From Streptococcus rubneri (GTDB taxonomy: Bacteria > Bacillota > Bacilli > Lactobacillales > Streptococcaceae), in assembly GCF_004785935.1 (NCBI RefSeq), contig NZ_SRRP01000001.1:124001-188000 (forward strand): 64,000 bases of DNA, in the 5' to 3' direction. Of this stretch, positions 8,524 to 17,028 are shown in pieces (position 1 is the first letter of the stretch; every line of letters begins with the position of its first letter). Both the position numbers and the translations under genes were made by a program. The notes under the pieces were generated by a model. The model was not told where the DNA came from. It was given only the letters and a program-made list of their open reading frames with translations, and did no database searches.

Positions 8524-8904
8524 ATGGGTATTTTTGCAGGTTTGATGGGCAATGCTTCTCAAAAAGACGTCGATAAGGTTGAAAAAGATTTAGGAGACAT
8601 CCTGGTTCCAGGGGAGCAGGTAACCTTGGCTTTTAGCTTGATTCGTGACCTAATTGTTTTTACAGAGTATCGCTTGATTTTAGTAGACAAACAAGGGATG
8701 ACAGGGAAGAAAACATCTTATAAATCCCTTCCCTATCGTTCCATTTCACGGTTTTCAGTAGAAACATCTGGTCATTTTGATTTGGATGCAGAATTAAAAA
8801 TTTGGGTTTCATCAGCTGTAGAACCATCAGAAACACTTCAATTTAAGAGCGATAATAGTGTTATTGAAATCCAGCAGGCTTTGGCAGCTGCTGTATTGCG
8901 TTGA
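8524..8904 (+). CDS. PH-domain-containing protein (bacterial PH type)
   Basis: 126-residue soluble protein that fits the bacterial pleckstrin-homology family: an N-terminal helix, then LVPGEQVTLAFSLIRDLIVFTEYRLILVDKQG, KKTSYKSLPYRSISRFSVET, and a C-terminal helix (SVIEIQQALAAAVL). These are beta-strand-rich patterns of a PH fold. The cellular role is unknown; relatives are usually annotated only by the domain. I use ATG 8524, which has GTGGAGG six to eight bases upstream; the in-frame GTG at 8509 overlaps that site. It probably shares transcription with the CorA gene 81 bp downstream. Confidence 0.75.
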   Translation: MGIFAGLMGNASQKDVDKVEKDLGDILVPGEQVTLAFSLIRDLIVFTEYRLILVDKQGMTGKKTSYKSLPYRSISRFSVETSGHFDLDAELKIWVSSAVEPSETLQFKSDNSVIEIQQALAAAVLR

Positions 8905-8985
8905 TCAGTGAATGAGGACAGGACTCATCTAGCGATTTCGGGTGATCGGTAGGAGTAATGGTAGATAAGGTAAAGAGGAAACGAA

Positions 8986-9894
8986 ATGTTCGTTGAAAAA
9001 AAGTTAGGAGATGGTCGGAGTTGGATTAATATTGATTCTGACTTGATTACAGAAACCTCCCAGTTGTACCAAAAGTATGGTATTGATCAAGAAACCATTG
9101 AATATGCACTGGATAAAAATGAACGTGCCCACATGGATTACAATCGTGAAAATGGAACTGTGACTTTTATCTATAATGTATTGGATATGGAAAAGGAAAA
9201 GGAATATTACGAAACCATTCCGATGACTTTCATTGTCCAAGGGCCACGTCTTGTGACTATTAGTAACCGAGACAACGCCTATATTATTGCACAAATGGAA
9301 CGCTATGTTGATGCTCATGAAAGTTTATCCACCTTTAAACTCTTGTTTGCGGGGCTTGAGATGATTAGTAATGCTTATTATCCGATTATTGAGCGTCTAG
9401 ATAAGCACAAGGATGAGATTACTCGTCTCTTACGAAAAACGACAACTAGTAAGAACCTTTATGCTCTTTCTGACGTGGAAACAGGTATGGTCTATCTAAC
9501 ATCCGCTGCCAAGCAAAATCGCATGCTTCTGGAACATATCAAGGCTCACCTAATCTACCGCCAATTTGATGATGTGGAAAAAGAACAATTTGATGATGCC
9601 ATGATTGAGGCCAGACAGTTGGTATATATGACGGAGTTGAACTCTCAGGTCTTGCAACAGTTATCTAGCTCCTACAATAACATCCTAAACAACAACCTGA
9701 ATGATAATTTGACCACTTTGACTATTTTAGAGGCCCTTCTAGCTGTTTTAGCTGTTATCACTGGTTTTTTTGGGATGAATGTCCCTTTGCCCTTCACCAA
9801 TGAACCCAATGCTTGGCTTTATATCTCTATTGCAAGCTTTGTACTCTGGATCATCTTGTCTCGTATTTTGCGCTGGATTGCTCATAAACGATAA
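8986..9894 (+). CDS. corA: CorA-family magnesium transporter
   Basis: Divalent cation channel (Mg2+, possibly Co2+ or others) of the CorA/MIT superfamily, acting as a pentamer in the cytoplasmic membrane. 302 residues: a large N-terminal cytoplasmic domain (to about residue 240), then two transmembrane helices (about 243-262 and 275-295). The diagnostic GMN motif is at about residues 263-265, in FFGMNVPLPF, followed by a short outer loop with acidic residues and the basic tail WIAHKR. Start follows AAAGAGG. It ends at a hairpin terminator. Confidence 0.93.
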   Translation: MFVEKKLGDGRSWINIDSDLITETSQLYQKYGIDQETIEYALDKNERAHMDYNRENGTVTFIYNVLDMEKEKEYYETIPMTFIVQGPRLVTISNRDNAYIIAQMERYVDAHESLSTFKLLFAGLEMISNAYYPIIERLDKHKDEITRLLRKTTTSKNLYALSDVETGMVYLTSAAKQNRMLLEHIKAHLIYRQFDDVEKEQFDDAMIEARQLVYMTELNSQVLQQLSSSYNNILNNNLNDNLTTLTILEALLAVLAVITGFFGMNVPLPFTNEPNAWLYISIASFVLWIILSRILRWIAHKR

Positions 9895-9896
9895 AA

Positions 9897-9930
9897 AAAG
9901 AGGTAGGGACGAAATTCCTTACCTCTTTCG
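9897..9930 (+). terminator. Terminator of corA
   Basis: AAAGAGGTAGGGA pairs with TCCTTACCTCTTT. The T-run is only three bases but the stem is long. The stem starts three bases after the stop codon. Confidence 0.65.
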
Positions 9931-10455
9931 TATTTAATCAATTTCAGAAAAAGCTATATTTTTTACTCTGCCTCCTCTATGAAGAAAAGGCAGTTTAGAT
10001 ACAAATGATCGACTGTACAAAATCTTCTTGGAAATAGTAGGAGTAGATTTAATAGTACTGAGTGGATTATAAACAATTTATAATTGGAATGAATCGTTGA
10101 ATCAGTCAAAAAACATAGCATTTAATTTATACTGAAATATCATAAATACTAGATTCATTATACCGATTTATCTAGGAAAAATCAAGAATCTGCTACAAAA
10201 ATATAAGAGGATTATTGTGAAGGTTTACTCTGCCTTAAAGGCTGTTTTAATAGGTTTTTTACTTGTTTTCTAAAAGTAAGAATCGAGCTTTTAGAAATGC
10301 AGTTTTAAATAAATCCTATAAAATAGTATTTCCCTTGTTTTTTAAAATTAAAAATGGAAATTGCGGAGGGAAAGGAGGAACTTCCATAGGAAATGAGGAA
10401 AAAAAGAGAAATCTTTCAAACTTGCTTCCTTTTACTATCTTTTGAATTCGGTCTA
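9931..10455. other. AT-rich non-coding stretch, no gene seen
   Basis: About 525 bases without a convincing gene. The open frame 10263-10445 has low complexity, no good ribosome site and no recognisable domain. A 12-base direct repeat TTTACTCTGCCT occurs at 9962-9973 and 10224-10235, each able to form a small CTGCCT/AGGCAG-type hairpin. A purine-rich segment with AAAGGAGG (10371-10378) precedes a possible 21-codon ORF at 10393, but the spacing is wrong. I see no RNA gene I can name. Confidence 0.4.
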
Positions 10456-10685
10456 TGATATACTAGATAGGTTGCAAACCTGACTTGAAGTAGTCAGTTG
10501 GATTGTTACGGATGAGGAAGGTTTAATTTTTGAAGTTATCAATAGTTGACCTTGCTCTGACAAGATTCTATATGGTTCTCTTCCATTTGGAACTAGAAGA
10601 CTCATCTAGTTAGAAAGACAATGAGAAGAGAATGATTCCAAGTTGTATAGGGTGGATTCGCACTACCCTTAGAAAGAAGAAAATA
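10456..10685 (+). promoter_or_regulatory. Promoter and long structured leader of the DEAD-box helicase gene
   Basis: An extended -10 element (TG at 10456-10457, TATACT 10459-10464) would start a transcript near 10471, about 215 nt before the GTG start. The leader holds AGGTT/AACCT (10469-10481, loop GCA), CTGACT/AGTCAG (10480-10497) and an AGGGT/ACCCT hairpin just before the weak ribosome site. Long leaders are known for cold-shock-type RNA helicase genes; regulation by temperature or by helicase activity here is inference. Confidence 0.5.
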
Positions 10686-12260
10686 GTGAAATTTAATGAA
10701 TTTAAGTTGTCTGCTGAATTATTAGCAGAGATTGATAAGGCTGGATTTGTGGAAGCAAGTCCTATCCAAGAACAAACCATTCCTTTAGCACTTGAAGGCA
10801 AAGACGTTATCGGTCAAGCACAAACTGGTACTGGGAAAACAGCTGCCTTTGGTTTGCCAACGCTTGAAAAAATTCGTACAGAAGAAGCAACGATTCAAGC
10901 CTTGGTGATTGCTCCAACTCGAGAGTTGGCCGTACAAAGCCAAGAAGAACTCTTCCGTTTTGGTCGGAGTAAGGGTGTGAAGGTGCGCTCTGTCTATGGT
11001 GGTTCAAGCATTGAAAAACAAATTAAGGCTCTTAAATCAGGTGCCCATATCGTTGTTGGAACGCCAGGACGTCTGCTAGATTTGATCAAACGCAAAGCAC
11101 TCAAGCTCCAGGATGTTGAAACCTTGATCTTGGATGAAGCGGATGAAATGCTAAATATGGGCTTCCTAGAAGATATTGAAGCCATCATTTCCCGTGTTCC
11201 AGAAAGCCGTCAAACTCTTTTGTTCTCAGCGACTATGCCAGAAGCCATTAAGCGAATCGGTGTTCAATTTATGAAAGACCCTGAGCATGTGAAGATTGCG
11301 GCCAAAGAATTAACTACCGAATTAGTGGACCAATACTATATCCGGGTAAAGGAGCAAGAAAAATTTGATACCATGACTCGTCTCATGGATGTCGAGCAGC
11401 CAGAATTATCGATTGTATTCGGTCGGACTAAGCGTCGTGTCGATGAATTGACTCGAGGTCTTAAAATCCGTGGTTTCCGTGCAGAAGGGATTCATGGGGA
11501 TCTCGATCAAAACAAGCGTCTTCGTGTTCTCCGTGATTTCAAAAATGGAAACCTAGATGTCCTCGTTGCAACAGACGTAGCAGCTCGCGGCTTGGATATT
11601 TCAGGTGTCAGCCATGTCTATAACTATGACATCCCACAGGACCCAGAAAGTTATGTTCACCGGATTGGTCGTACAGGTCGTGCTGGTCAAACCGGTCAAT
11701 CGATTACTTTTGTAGCTCCTAATGAGATGGGCTACCTTCAAATCATTGAAAACTTGACTAAGAAACGAATGAAAGGCTTGAAGCCTGCGACTGCAGAAGA
11801 TGCCTTTTATGCGAAGAAACAAGTTGCTCTCAAGAAAATTGAACGTGATTTTGCTGATGAAACGATCCGTGAAAACTTCGAGAAATTTGCGAAAGATGCT
11901 CGTAAACTTGCAGCAGAATTCAGTCCTGAAGAATTGGCTATGTATATTTTGAGCCTTACGGTTCAAGATCCAGATAGCCTTCCAGAAGTTGAAATTGCGC
12001 GTGAAAAACCTTTACCATTTAAACCGTCTGGTGGTGGTTTTGGAGGAAAAGGCAAGTCTGGTCGAGGTGGACGACGTGGGGATGACCGCAGAGATCGAGA
12101 TCGCCGTGGAAGCGCCCGACGTGATGAATACCGTAAAGGTGGACGTTCAACTGACCGCTTTGACAAAGACAAACGCTACCGGAAAGATCATAAGAAACCT
12201 CGTACGACTTCAAGCGAGAAAAAAACAGGCTTTGTTATCCGTAACAAAGGAGATAAATAA
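10686..12260 (+). CDS. cshA: DEAD-box ATP-dependent RNA helicase (CshA-like)
   Basis: Unwinds RNA duplexes; CshA-type enzymes work in mRNA turnover, ribosome assembly and cold adaptation. Motifs in order: Q motif with SPIQEQTIPLAL, motif I AQTGTGKTAAF (about residues 43-53), PTRELA, TPGRLLD, DEAD (about 151-154), SAT, and the C-terminal ARGLDI and HRIGRTGRAG. The tail (from about residue 440) is rich in Gly, Arg and Asp (GRGGRRGDDRRDRDRRG), an RNA-binding extension. I choose GTG 10686, giving the usual start VKFNEFKLSAELL and 524 residues; the in-frame ATG at 10632 lies in the leader. The ribosome site is weak (AGAAAGAAG). Monocistronic. Confidence 0.93.
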   Translation: MKFNEFKLSAELLAEIDKAGFVEASPIQEQTIPLALEGKDVIGQAQTGTGKTAAFGLPTLEKIRTEEATIQALVIAPTRELAVQSQEELFRFGRSKGVKVRSVYGGSSIEKQIKALKSGAHIVVGTPGRLLDLIKRKALKLQDVETLILDEADEMLNMGFLEDIEAIISRVPESRQTLLFSATMPEAIKRIGVQFMKDPEHVKIAAKELTTELVDQYYIRVKEQEKFDTMTRLMDVEQPELSIVFGRTKRRVDELTRGLKIRGFRAEGIHGDLDQNKRLRVLRDFKNGNLDVLVATDVAARGLDISGVSHVYNYDIPQDPESYVHRIGRTGRAGQTGQSITFVAPNEMGYLQIIENLTKKRMKGLKPATAEDAFYAKKQVALKKIERDFADETIRENFEKFAKDARKLAAEFSPEELAMYILSLTVQDPDSLPEVEIAREKPLPFKPSGGGFGGKGKSGRGGRRGDDRRDRDRRGSARRDEYRKGGRSTDRFDKDKRYRKDHKKPRTTSSEKKTGFVIRNKGDK

Positions 12261-12265
12261 GCAGA

Positions 12266-12296
12266 AAAGCTGGACTAAAGTTGTCCAGCTTTTTTT
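12266..12296 (+). terminator. Terminator of the DEAD-box helicase gene
   Basis: AAAGCTGGAC pairs with GTCCAGCTTT (loop TAAAGTT) and is followed by a T-run. Confidence 0.85.
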
Positions 12297-12305
12297 GAAA
12301 CACAA

Positions 12306-12337
12306 ATACAAGGGTAAAGAATTCTTTACCCTTGTAT
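12306..12337. repeat. Perfect 32-bp palindrome
   Basis: ATACAAGGGTAAAGAA is followed directly by its reverse complement, with no spacer and an EcoRI-type centre GAATTC. It lies 76 bp after the helicase stop and about 220 bp before the lacR promoter. It has no T-run, so it is not an ordinary terminator; it may be an operator or a cruciform/RNA-processing site. The rest of 12338-12558 is AT-rich and shows no gene. Confidence 0.7.
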
Positions 12338-12558
12338 ATTTATAAGGAGACCGATAATCGTGAACAAAATATAGACGCTCATCTTTGGTAACGCTATCAA
12401 TTCTGTTAACATATTAATCATACAATTAATGAAAGGTTTTGTCAATAGTTTTGTTAAAAAATCGTTTAATTTTTTTACATATTAAGGCAAATTCGGATCA
12501 AATAGTGGATAATACCTTGAATTCACCCTATTAATCTAGTTAAAATGTTGTTTTATTA

Positions 12559-12586
12559 TTGAAAATGTTTAGTTTTATAGTATAAT
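12559..12586 (+). promoter_or_regulatory. Promoter of lacR
   Basis: TTGAAA (12559-12564), 16-bp spacer, TATAAT (12581-12586). Because the -10 overlaps the ATG at 12585, that codon cannot be the start. Confidence 0.7.
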
Positions 12587-12617
12587 GAAAGCAAGAATAG
12601 GAAAGTTGGACAATCAT

Positions 12618-13364
12618 ATGAAAGAGAGTAGACATGTAGCAATCTTACAGGAATTAGATAAAAAAGAAGTTGTATCAGTCAAGGAATTAAAAGATCTTCT
12701 AGGTGTGACGGATATGACGATTCGGCGCGATTTGATTGATTTAGAAAATCAATCTTTATTAGTTCGTGTTCATGGAGGGGCTCATCCCAAAATCAAAGAT
12801 AGCCTGATGGAAGCTTCTCATTTGGAAAAGAACATGCTGAATGTTGAAGAAAAGAAAGAAATTGCTCAGAAATGTGCCGCCCTAATTGCAGAAGGAGATA
12901 CCATTTTTATTGGAGCAGGAACAACAACTGATTTTATTGGAGATTACCTAGAGGGGAAAAACATCAGTATTGTGACCAATTCTTTGCCCATTTTCGAGAA
13001 ATTAAAGGATCATCCGAATTATGATATTATTCTGGTTGGGGGACGATACAGAATGAAGACCCAGACCTTTGTGGGTCAGTTTGCGAATAAATTGTTAAAA
13101 GAAATTAAAGTTTCTAAGGCCTTTATCGGTGTCAATGGAATTGATGGTCATACCGCTATGACAGCTAATGAGGAAGAAGGAAATGGTAATAAGATTATTC
13201 TTAACAATGCCATTGAAAAGTATATTGTTGCGGATAATAGTAAGTTTGATAGTTATTCTTTTTACGCTTTTTATCGTTTGGATGATTTAGACGCCATCAT
13301 TACTGATCAGTCTATTTCGAAAAAAGTGCGAGAAAAGTATAACTCCTATACAAAAATTCTATAA
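12618..13364 (+). CDS. lacR: DeoR-family repressor of the galactose/tagatose cluster (LacR-like)
   Basis: Sugar-phosphate-responsive repressor; LacR of streptococci responds to tagatose-6-phosphate and controls lac/gal tagatose-pathway genes. 248 residues from ATG 12618. The DeoR helix-turn-helix is at the N-terminus (VSVKELKDLLGVTDMTIRRDLIDLE), followed by VHGGAH, typical of the family, and the sugar-phosphate sensor domain with IFIGAGTTTDFI and VTNSLPIFE. The ribosome site (AGGAAAG) is 13 bases upstream, rather far. It is separated by a terminator from the PTS operon it most likely controls. Confidence 0.88.
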   Translation: MKESRHVAILQELDKKEVVSVKELKDLLGVTDMTIRRDLIDLENQSLLVRVHGGAHPKIKDSLMEASHLEKNMLNVEEKKEIAQKCAALIAEGDTIFIGAGTTTDFIGDYLEGKNISIVTNSLPIFEKLKDHPNYDIILVGGRYRMKTQTFVGQFANKLLKEIKVSKAFIGVNGIDGHTAMTANEEEGNGNKIILNNAIEKYIVADNSKFDSYSFYAFYRLDDLDAIITDQSISKKVREKYNSYTKIL

Positions 13365-13379
13365 TGTTAAAAATTGCAT

Positions 13380-13410
13380 AGGCCTGAGCAATGAGAGCTC
13401 AGGCCTTTTT
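13380..13410 (+). terminator. Terminator of lacR
   Basis: AGGCCTGAGC/GCTCAGGCCT stem with a 7-base loop and TTTTT. Confidence 0.9.
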
Positions 13411-13487
13411 AAATTGTTTTCATAAAAGTTATCCCAATAAGTATCTGTAAAAAACAAACAAAAAAGAACAAAAAAATACATTATTTC

Positions 13488-13516
13488 TTGACAGCGATTT
13501 CATATAGTGATATACT
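13488..13516 (+). promoter_or_regulatory. Promoter of the galactose PTS-lacABCD operon
   Basis: Perfect TTGACA (13488-13493), 17-bp spacer, TATACT (13511-13516) with an extended TG. Such a strong promoter needs a repressor, consistent with LacR next door. The A-rich stretch upstream (AACAAACAAAAAAGAACAAA region, about 13450-13472) could contain operator half-sites; I cannot assign them. Confidence 0.8.
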
Positions 13517-13563
13517 TATGATGTAAATAAATGAAGTTGATAAGATTTAAGGGGGGTGAAAAA

Positions 13564-14040
13564 ATGGGATTGAATCAACTGTTTGATCAGAAACTCGTAT
13601 TTTGTTTAGATGTTGCGAATCAAGAAGAGTTATTTGGTCAGGTCGCATCCTTACTGGAAGAACGTGAAATTGTAACAGCTTCCTATCGATCTGCTCTAAA
13701 AGAAAGGGAGAAATCTTTTCCAACTGGATTGGATATGGAATTCTTAGGAAAAAATCTTCCTAATGTGGCCATTCCTCATACAGATATCATTCATAATCTA
13801 ACTGAGAATATTGTAGTCGTTCGATTGAAAAATCCGGTAACCTTCCACAATATGATTGCACCTGATAAAGAAGTGCAGGTTTCTCTCTTGTTCTTCATCA
13901 TTAATAATTCTAGTTCCAGTCAAACGAATATTTTGGCACATTTGATGGATTTCTTTACAACAAACGGAAATCTTGAAAATCTATCAAAATTGGAAAATGA
14001 AGAAGACTTGTATCGCTACATTACAGAAGCGATTGCTTAA
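13564..14040 (+). CDS. PTS system IIA component, galactitol/galactose type
   Basis: Phosphocarrier that passes phosphate from HPr to the IIB subunit for sugar uptake. 158 residues of the fructose/galactitol (GatA-like) IIA fold; the phosphorylated His is in NVAIPHTD (about H72). I start at ATG 13564, seven bases after AAGGGGGG; the upstream in-frame ATG at 13531 has no ribosome site. With lacABCD in the same operon the sugar is most likely galactose, taken up as galactose-6-phosphate, rather than galactitol. The resemblance to the galactose-specific PTS described for S. gordonii is from memory of the literature. Confidence 0.88.
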   Translation: MGLNQLFDQKLVFCLDVANQEELFGQVASLLEEREIVTASYRSALKEREKSFPTGLDMEFLGKNLPNVAIPHTDIIHNLTENIVVVRLKNPVTFHNMIAPDKEVQVSLLFFIINNSSSSQTNILAHLMDFFTTNGNLENLSKLENEEDLYRYITEAIA

Positions 14041-14079
14041 TAATAACAATAAAATATATTTATAATGGAGGTCATTCAA

Positions 14080-14385
14080 ATGATTAAAATTTTAGCAGCC
14101 TGTGGAGCAGGTGTTAACTCAAGCCACCAAATTAAAAGTGCGCTAGAAGAAGAATTGTCAAACCGTGGTTACGATGTTCAATGTGATGCGGTGATGGTAA
14201 AAGATGTCAACGAAGACTTGATTTCAGGTTATGACATTTTCACACCAATTGCTGCTACTGATCTTGGTTTTGAACCGGGTATTCCAGTTGTAGAAGCTGG
14301 ACCAATTTTATTCCGTATCCCAGCTATGAGCGCTCCTGTATTTGATAATATTGAAGCAGCGATTAAGGAACATGGATTAAGCTAA
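14080..14385 (+). CDS. PTS system IIB component, galactitol/galactose type
   Basis: 101-residue cytoplasmic IIB protein that receives phosphate from IIA on a cysteine and phosphorylates the incoming sugar at IIC. The active Cys is C8 in ILAACGAGVNSS, the GatB-type P-loop. ATG 14080 follows TGGAGG; the longer frame from 14065 starts inside the ribosome site. It sits 39 bp after IIA. A 107-bp gap with a cre-like site follows before IIC. Confidence 0.9.
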   Translation: MIKILAACGAGVNSSHQIKSALEEELSNRGYDVQCDAVMVKDVNEDLISGYDIFTPIAATDLGFEPGIPVVEAGPILFRIPAMSAPVFDNIEAAIKEHGLS

Positions 14386-14401
14386 AAATTTTCGCTCGTG
14401 A

Positions 14402-14415
14402 TGTAAGCGTTATCT
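14402..14415 (+). promoter_or_regulatory. cre-like CcpA site inside the PTS operon
   Basis: TGTAAGCGTTATCT agrees with the CcpA operator consensus TGWAANCGNTNWCA at all positions but the last. It lies between IIB and IIC, where it could act as a roadblock for catabolite repression. Function is inference. Confidence 0.45.
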
Positions 14416-14492
14416 GACATTTGTAGGTCTAGATGAGAATCATCATACTGTAGATAGATATTTTAAAAAATTATAAATCGGGAGGATTTATT

Positions 14493-15968
14493 ATGGACAG
14501 CATTATCAAATTGGCCAATGAGTTTTTTACGCCAATTCTTGCTATGGGTGGTCCGATCATCATGTTAATCATTTTGACGGTTTTGGCCCTCTTGTTTGGA
14601 GTGAAATTCTCCAAAGCTCTTGAAGGTGGTATTAAACTTGCCATCGCCCTTACTGGTATCGGTGCAATCATCGGTATGTTGAATGGTGCTTTCTCAGCTT
14701 CTCTTGCAAAATTTGTTGAGAATACAGGTATCCAATTGACTATTACTGACGTTGGTTGGGCTCCACTTGCAACCATCACATGGGGTTCTGCTTGGACGCT
14801 CTACTTCTTGTTGGTGATGCTGATTGTCAACATCGTGATGTTGTTAATGAAGAAAACTGACACACTTGATGTCGACATCTTCGATATTTGGCACTTGTCA
14901 ATCACTGGTCTTTTGATTAAATGGTATGCCGATAACAATGGAGTTAGCCAAGGAGTTTCACTCTTTGTTGCAACACTTGCAGTTGTTCTTGTTGGAATCA
15001 TGAAAATCATCAACTCTGACTTGATGAAACCAACATTCGATGACTTGTTGAATGCACCAAGTTCATCACCTATGACCTCTACTCACATGAACTACATGAT
15101 GAACCCAATCATCATGGTTTTGGATAAGATTTTTGACAAACTTTTACCTGGTCTTGATAAATATGACTTTGACGCAGCGAAATTGAATAAAAAAATTGGT
15201 TTCTGGGGATCTAAATTCTTCATCGGTTTCATTCTTGGTATTGTCATCGGTTTGATGGGAACTCCACATCCAGTTGCTGGTGTTGAAGACGCGTCATCTT
15301 GGGAATTGGTTATTAAAGGCTGGTTGAGTCTTGGTTTGACTGCCGGTGTCTGCTTGGAATTGTTCTCATTAATCGGTTCTTGGTTCATCGCAGCGGTAGA
15401 ACCATTGTCTCAAGGTATTACAAATGTTGCTACGAAACGTCTTCAAGGACGTAAATTCAATATCGGTTTGGACTGGCCATTTATCGCTGGTCGTGCTGAA
15501 ATCTGGGCTTGTGCCAACGTACTTGCACCAATCATGTTGATTGAAGCAGTCCTTCTTTCTAAAGTCGGAAACGGGATCTTGCCACTTGCAGGGATCATTG
15601 CTATGGGTGTGACTCCAGCCTTGTTGGTTGTAACACGTGGGAAATTGATCCGTATGATCGTCTTTGGAACTCTCTTGTTGCCACTCTTCCTTCTTTCAGG
15701 AACTCTTATTGCACCATTCGCTACTGAATTGGCGAAAAGTGTAAATGCCTTCCCAGAAGGTGTTAGCCAAACTCAATTGATTACTCACTCAACTCTTGAA
15801 GGACCAGTTGAAAAACTTCTTGGTTGGACTATTGGTAATGCAACAACAGGAGACATCAAAGCTATTATTGGAGTTGTCGCCTTCTTAGCATTCTACGTTG
15901 GAATCTTTGCATGGTATAGAAAACAAATGATCAAACGTAACGAAGAATACGCAGCAAAAGCAAAATAA
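14493..15968 (+). CDS. PTS system IIC component, galactitol/galactose type
   Basis: 491-residue permease of the GatC (EIIC-GAT) family with roughly ten to twelve hydrophobic segments; it carries the sugar across the membrane and presents it to IIB. Typical features are the N-terminal FFTPILAMGGPIIML, GAIIGMLNGAFS, NGVSQGVSLFVATLAV and the C-terminal GDIKAIIGVVAFLAFYVGIF. The start follows CGGGAGG. Linked to IIA, IIB and the tagatose pathway, so galactose is the probable substrate. Confidence 0.9.
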   Translation: MDSIIKLANEFFTPILAMGGPIIMLIILTVLALLFGVKFSKALEGGIKLAIALTGIGAIIGMLNGAFSASLAKFVENTGIQLTITDVGWAPLATITWGSAWTLYFLLVMLIVNIVMLLMKKTDTLDVDIFDIWHLSITGLLIKWYADNNGVSQGVSLFVATLAVVLVGIMKIINSDLMKPTFDDLLNAPSSSPMTSTHMNYMMNPIIMVLDKIFDKLLPGLDKYDFDAAKLNKKIGFWGSKFFIGFILGIVIGLMGTPHPVAGVEDASSWELVIKGWLSLGLTAGVCLELFSLIGSWFIAAVEPLSQGITNVATKRLQGRKFNIGLDWPFIAGRAEIWACANVLAPIMLIEAVLLSKVGNGILPLAGIIAMGVTPALLVVTRGKLIRMIVFGTLLLPLFLLSGTLIAPFATELAKSVNAFPEGVSQTQLITHSTLEGPVEKLLGWTIGNATTGDIKAIIGVVAFLAFYVGIFAWYRKQMIKRNEEYAAKAK

Positions 15969-15996
15969 TCGCCTCCTAACTATGCAATTTGATAAA

Positions 15997-16045
15997 ACTA
16001 GGGTATCAATTTCCAGATATGGAGGGAGGTAGCCTAGTTTTTTCT
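15997..16045 (+). terminator. Intra-operon hairpin with T-run (IIC/epimerase junction)
   Basis: AAACTAGG pairs with CCTAGTTT across a purine-rich loop of about 30 bases and is followed by TTTTCTCT. Partial termination would lower expression of the epimerase and lacABCD relative to the PTS. Confidence 0.55.
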
Positions 16046-16070
16046 CTAAAAACATTGTAAGGAGAGAAGT

Positions 16071-16955
16071 ATGAGGATAACTTTAAAAAATTATGATCTG
16101 GAAGTTTGTTTCAAGGAGTTAGGTGGTGAGCTGGCCTCTATCAAGGATCAGGATGGTATCGAATATCTTTGGCAGGGTGATGCTCAGTATTGGAGCGGTC
16201 AAGCCCCAGTTCTCTTTCCCATTTGTGGTTCGGTTCGAAATGATGTGGCCTTGTTTCGTCCCCAGGGTGTTGGGAAGATTCCTCGCCATGGTTTGGTTCG
16301 AAAGAAAAACTTTAAGTTAGTAGAGCAAACGGATAGTCTGGTTAGCTTTATGATAGAGGATACGGATGAAATGTATCAGCAGTATCCCTATCATTTCAGG
16401 TTAGAAATTTCTTATCAATTACTAGGTAAAAAGATTATAGTAACCTATCGGATTCACCATCTTGGGGAAGAAGGAGTCATGCCCTTTTTCGTTGGTGGGC
16501 ATCCTGGTTTTAATTGTCCTTTGCTAGAAGATGAAAATTTTGAAGACTACTATCTTGAATTTGAACAAGAGGAAACCTGTAGTATCCCAAAATCCTATCC
16601 AGAGACTGGCTTGTTAAATGTCTTTGATCGAACACCTTTCTTGAATCAAGAAAGGATCCTACAGTTAGATTACGATCTATTCAAAAATGATGCCATTACC
16701 TTGGATTGCTTACAATCAAGAAGTGTCACTCTCCGTTCTAAAAAGCACAATAAAGGATTAACTCTTCATTTTCCAGATTTTTCAAATTTAATTATCTGGA
16801 CAACGCCTAATAAAGGTCCGTTTATCGCATTAGAACCTTGGTCTGGTTTATCAACCTCACTTGAGGAAAGTGATTATCTAGAATATAAAAAACAAGTTCG
16901 ACTCTTACCAGTAGGTCAAGTAGCGGAGCTTGGATTTGAAATCGAAATTTTATAG
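16071..16955 (+). CDS. Aldose 1-epimerase family protein (LacX-like)
   Basis: 294-residue galactose mutarotase-like protein; LacX proteins of lactic bacteria accompany tagatose-pathway genes. It may interconvert anomers of galactose or galactose-6-phosphate; the exact substrate is not known. Visible family features are GELASIKDQDGIEYLWQGD, PVLFPICGSVRND, RHGLVR (catalytic His region), FFVGGHPGFNCP (second conserved His) and the late ALEPWSGLSTS (conserved Glu). ATG 16071 follows AAGGAGAG. It lies between IIC and lacA in the same direction. Confidence 0.85.
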   Translation: MRITLKNYDLEVCFKELGGELASIKDQDGIEYLWQGDAQYWSGQAPVLFPICGSVRNDVALFRPQGVGKIPRHGLVRKKNFKLVEQTDSLVSFMIEDTDEMYQQYPYHFRLEISYQLLGKKIIVTYRIHHLGEEGVMPFFVGGHPGFNCPLLEDENFEDYYLEFEQEETCSIPKSYPETGLLNVFDRTPFLNQERILQLDYDLFKNDAITLDCLQSRSVTLRSKKHNKGLTLHFPDFSNLIIWTTPNKGPFIALEPWSGLSTSLEESDYLEYKKQVRLLPVGQVAELGFEIEIL

Positions 16956-17028
16956 AAAATAATGTTTGTTGTTGAATGCAGTAGTTTCTGTATTTGATTG
17001 AAAAATGAATTGATAGAAGGAGCATAAT

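Noticed and set aside
10263-10445. 60-codon open frame before the helicase gene
   Set aside because: Low-complexity Lys/Asn/Phe-rich product, no proper ribosome site, and it lies in AT-rich spacer DNA.
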